The notes beneath the pieces were generated by a model. It saw nothing but the letters and a program-made list of their open reading frames with translations, ran no database searches and was not told the origin of the DNA. A program made the translations under genes and the position numbers. Below are positions 62,618 to 64,000 of a stretch of DNA of 64,000 nucleotides, one piece after another. Source of the DNA: JASBYZ01 sp029983705 (GTDB lineage: Bacteria > Actinomycetota > Coriobacteriia > Coriobacteriales > JAEZZM01); contig OZ221969.1 in NCBI GenBank assembly GCA_965119715.1, positions 1,302,001 through 1,366,000 of the forward strand. The letters run 5' to 3'. Position 1 is the stretch's first letter. Every line of letters begins with the position of its first letter.

Positions 62618-64000
62618 TTATTTTGCCTCCGCCCAGTTATCTGCACTTGAGATAGATACCTCTAGAGGAACCTTTAACTCAACTGCGTTTTGCATCTCTT
62701 CTTTAACCATTAAGGCAAGTTTTTCTTGCTCATCTTTTGGACAATCAAAGTCAAGTTCGTCGTGTACCTGTACAATCATTTTAGCCTTATAGCCATCTTC
62801 AATAAGCCTCTTTTGGACATTGATCATGGCAATTTTAATAATGTCAGCCGCACTTCCCTGCATTGGGTGGTTCATAGCCGTTCTCTCACCAAAGTTTTTG
62901 GTAGCTCTGTTTTTAGAGAAGATATCTGGAAGGTGGCGTTTGCGCTTAAACATGGTATCTATCCAGCCATGTTCTATAGCAAACTCCACACATGAGTCAA
63001 GATACTCTCTTACCTTTGGATAGATTGAGAAATATCTGTCAATCATCTCTTGAGCCTCATCATAGGCAATGCCCAGTGACTGAGAAAGTCCGTAGGCCTG
63101 CTGACCGTATACAATTCCAAAGTTAACAGCCTTAGCCTTTGAGCGCATCTCTGGACTTACCACATCTACCGGTACATCAAATACCGCACTTGCCGTATTT
63201 GCGTGAAAGTCTCTGCCGTGTTTAAAGGCATTGATAAGGCCCTCATCGCCCGAAAGGTGTGCAAGCAATCTCAGCTCAATTTGAGAATAGTCTGCCGATA
63301 AAAATACGTTTCCCTCTTCTACTACAAAGGACTCTCTAATTTTTCTGCCAAGCTCAGTTCTTACCGGAATGTTTTGGAGGTTTGGATTAGAAGAGGATAG
63401 TCTGCCGGTAGCAGCCACAGTTTGGTTGTATGAGGTATGAACGCGCTTATCTTCTTTAATAAGTTTTGGTAGGGCATCAATATAGGTGCTCTTTAACTTT
63501 GTGCGCTCGCGGTAATCAATAATCTTTTCTGCAATTTCTGAGTGGGCTTTAAGACCCTCAAGTACTGAAGCATCAGTTGAGTAGCCACTCTTAGTTTTCT
63601 TGGTGGCTGGAAGTCCCATCACCTCAAAGAGTATGTGGGAGAGCTGCTTTGGTGAGTCAATGTTAAACTCCTCACCACTTATCTCATAAATCTCTTTTGC
63701 AAGCGCATCAATTTGTGCGCCCAGATCTTGGGAGTATACTTTAAGCTGCTCTAAGTCGAGTGCCATACCGTTTCTTTCAAGCTGCACGAGTACTGGCACA
63801 AGCTGAAGCTCGATTGTTCTATACAACTCATATGATTCATCATCTTTAAGCGCCTTAAGCATTGGCTCATACAGCGCATAAATTGCTGCTACCTCCAAAG
63901 TTTCTTGAGATATCTCTTTTGTGGCCTCAGGAAGTGTGAGAGAGAGGTAGCTGTTGAGCATGTAGTCAAGGGTGTATGTAGAGCGAGAAGAATCAAGCAG
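62618..64000 (-). CDS. polA: DNA polymerase I (C-terminal part, gene runs off the right edge)
   Basis: The 460 codons in the window cover the end of the 3'-5' exonuclease-like domain (LLDSSRSTYTLDYM) and the whole polymerase domain. Motif A is LSADYSQIELRLLAHLSG, motif B RSKAVNFGIVYGQQAYGLS with its Lys, and motif C MIVQVHDELDF. The O-helix residues R and K are present, so the polymerase should be active. The N-terminal 5' nuclease part lies outside. It is the first gene in the window of a polA-sanA unit. Confidence 0.96.
   Translation of the reverse strand: MLDSSRSTYTLDYMLNSYLSLTLPEATKEISQETLEVAAIYALYEPMLKALKDDESYELYRTIELQLVPVLVQLERNGMALDLEQLKVYSQDLGAQIDALAKEIYEISGEEFNIDSPKQLSHILFEVMGLPATKKTKSGYSTDASVLEGLKAHSEIAEKIIDYRERTKLKSTYIDALPKLIKEDKRVHTSYNQTVAATGRLSSSNPNLQNIPVRTELGRKIRESFVVEEGNVFLSADYSQIELRLLAHLSGDEGLINAFKHGRDFHANTASAVFDVPVDVVSPEMRSKAKAVNFGIVYGQQAYGLSQSLGIAYDEAQEMIDRYFSIYPKVREYLDSCVEFAIEHGWIDTMFKRKRHLPDIFSKNRATKNFGERTAMNHPMQGSAADIIKIAMINVQKRLIEDGYKAKMIVQVHDELDFDCPKDEQEKLALMVKEEMQNAVELKVPLEVSISSADNWAEAK

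Overview
The window looks like chromosomal DNA of a low-to-moderate G+C Gram-positive bacterium (about 40% G+C by eye). The best guess is an actinobacterium of the class Coriobacteriia (Atopobium/Lancefieldella-like). This is an inference from gene content and order: a uvrC / rapZ-yvcK-whiA / gap-pgk-tpiA-gpmI-secG block, an rpsA / coaE / uvrB neighbourhood, a four-repeat ribosomal protein S1 with a Glu-rich tail, several lipoproteins with twin-arginine-like signals, and a sortase-type cell-wall protein. There are no phage genes, insertion sequences, CRISPR arrays or rRNA genes. Packing is very tight. TTG and GTG starts are common, and five of the seven convergent gene pairs share a 4-base palindromic stop.

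Layout. 1-9.4 kb: a partial zinc peptidase, RNase D, a lipid kinase, TerC, tRNAs Val, Gly, Cys and Leu, YbjQ, a degenerate UbiX-like flavoprotein, a STAS-kinase fusion, a CDF metal exporter and a PAS-GAF-PP2C phosphatase. The fusion and the phosphatase look like a partner-switching signalling module. 9.5-11.5 kb: NusG_II protein, ApbE flavinyltransferase and Gx transporter, a membrane redox/flavinylation-type trio. 11.7-17.7 kb: a complete oligopeptide ABC transporter operon with a structured oppA leader and an internal hairpin after oppA. 18-26.7 kb: secG, lower glycolysis (with an inserted metallophosphoesterase), whiA, yvcK and rapZ. 26.8-33.8 kb: a membrane LRR/EF-loop protein, uvrC, and a divergent pair of an ATP-grasp ligase (D-aspartate-ligase-like) and AsnB, which I suspect builds or amidates a peptidoglycan cross-bridge. 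33.9-39.4 kb: an LPxT-type surface protein, a bile-acid/sodium-symporter family protein, a small membrane protein, murJ and ybaK. 39.4-49.6 kb: uvrA, mrp, two FAD oxidoreductases, uvrB, a lytic transglycosylase and coaE.

49.6-55.4 kb holds a methyltransferase and a nickel/peptide-type ABC transporter. Its two permease genes are each broken, one by a frameshift at a run of eight T and one by an in-frame TGA where Trp is expected, while the binding protein and both ATPases are intact. It sits between rpsA and coaE, which are often close together. 55.5-64 kb: rpsA with a short upstream ORF, an iron/cobalamin-type ABC transporter with a palindromic operator candidate, a double-domain PPK2, a SanA-like protein and the 3' part of polA.

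I found no obviously new multi-gene defence or biosynthetic system. The items most worth a second look are the decaying or slippage-controlled transporter, the recurring 4-base stop overlaps, the ATP-grasp/AsnB pair, the STAS-kinase fusion, the UbiX-like protein and the leaders of oppA and rpsA.
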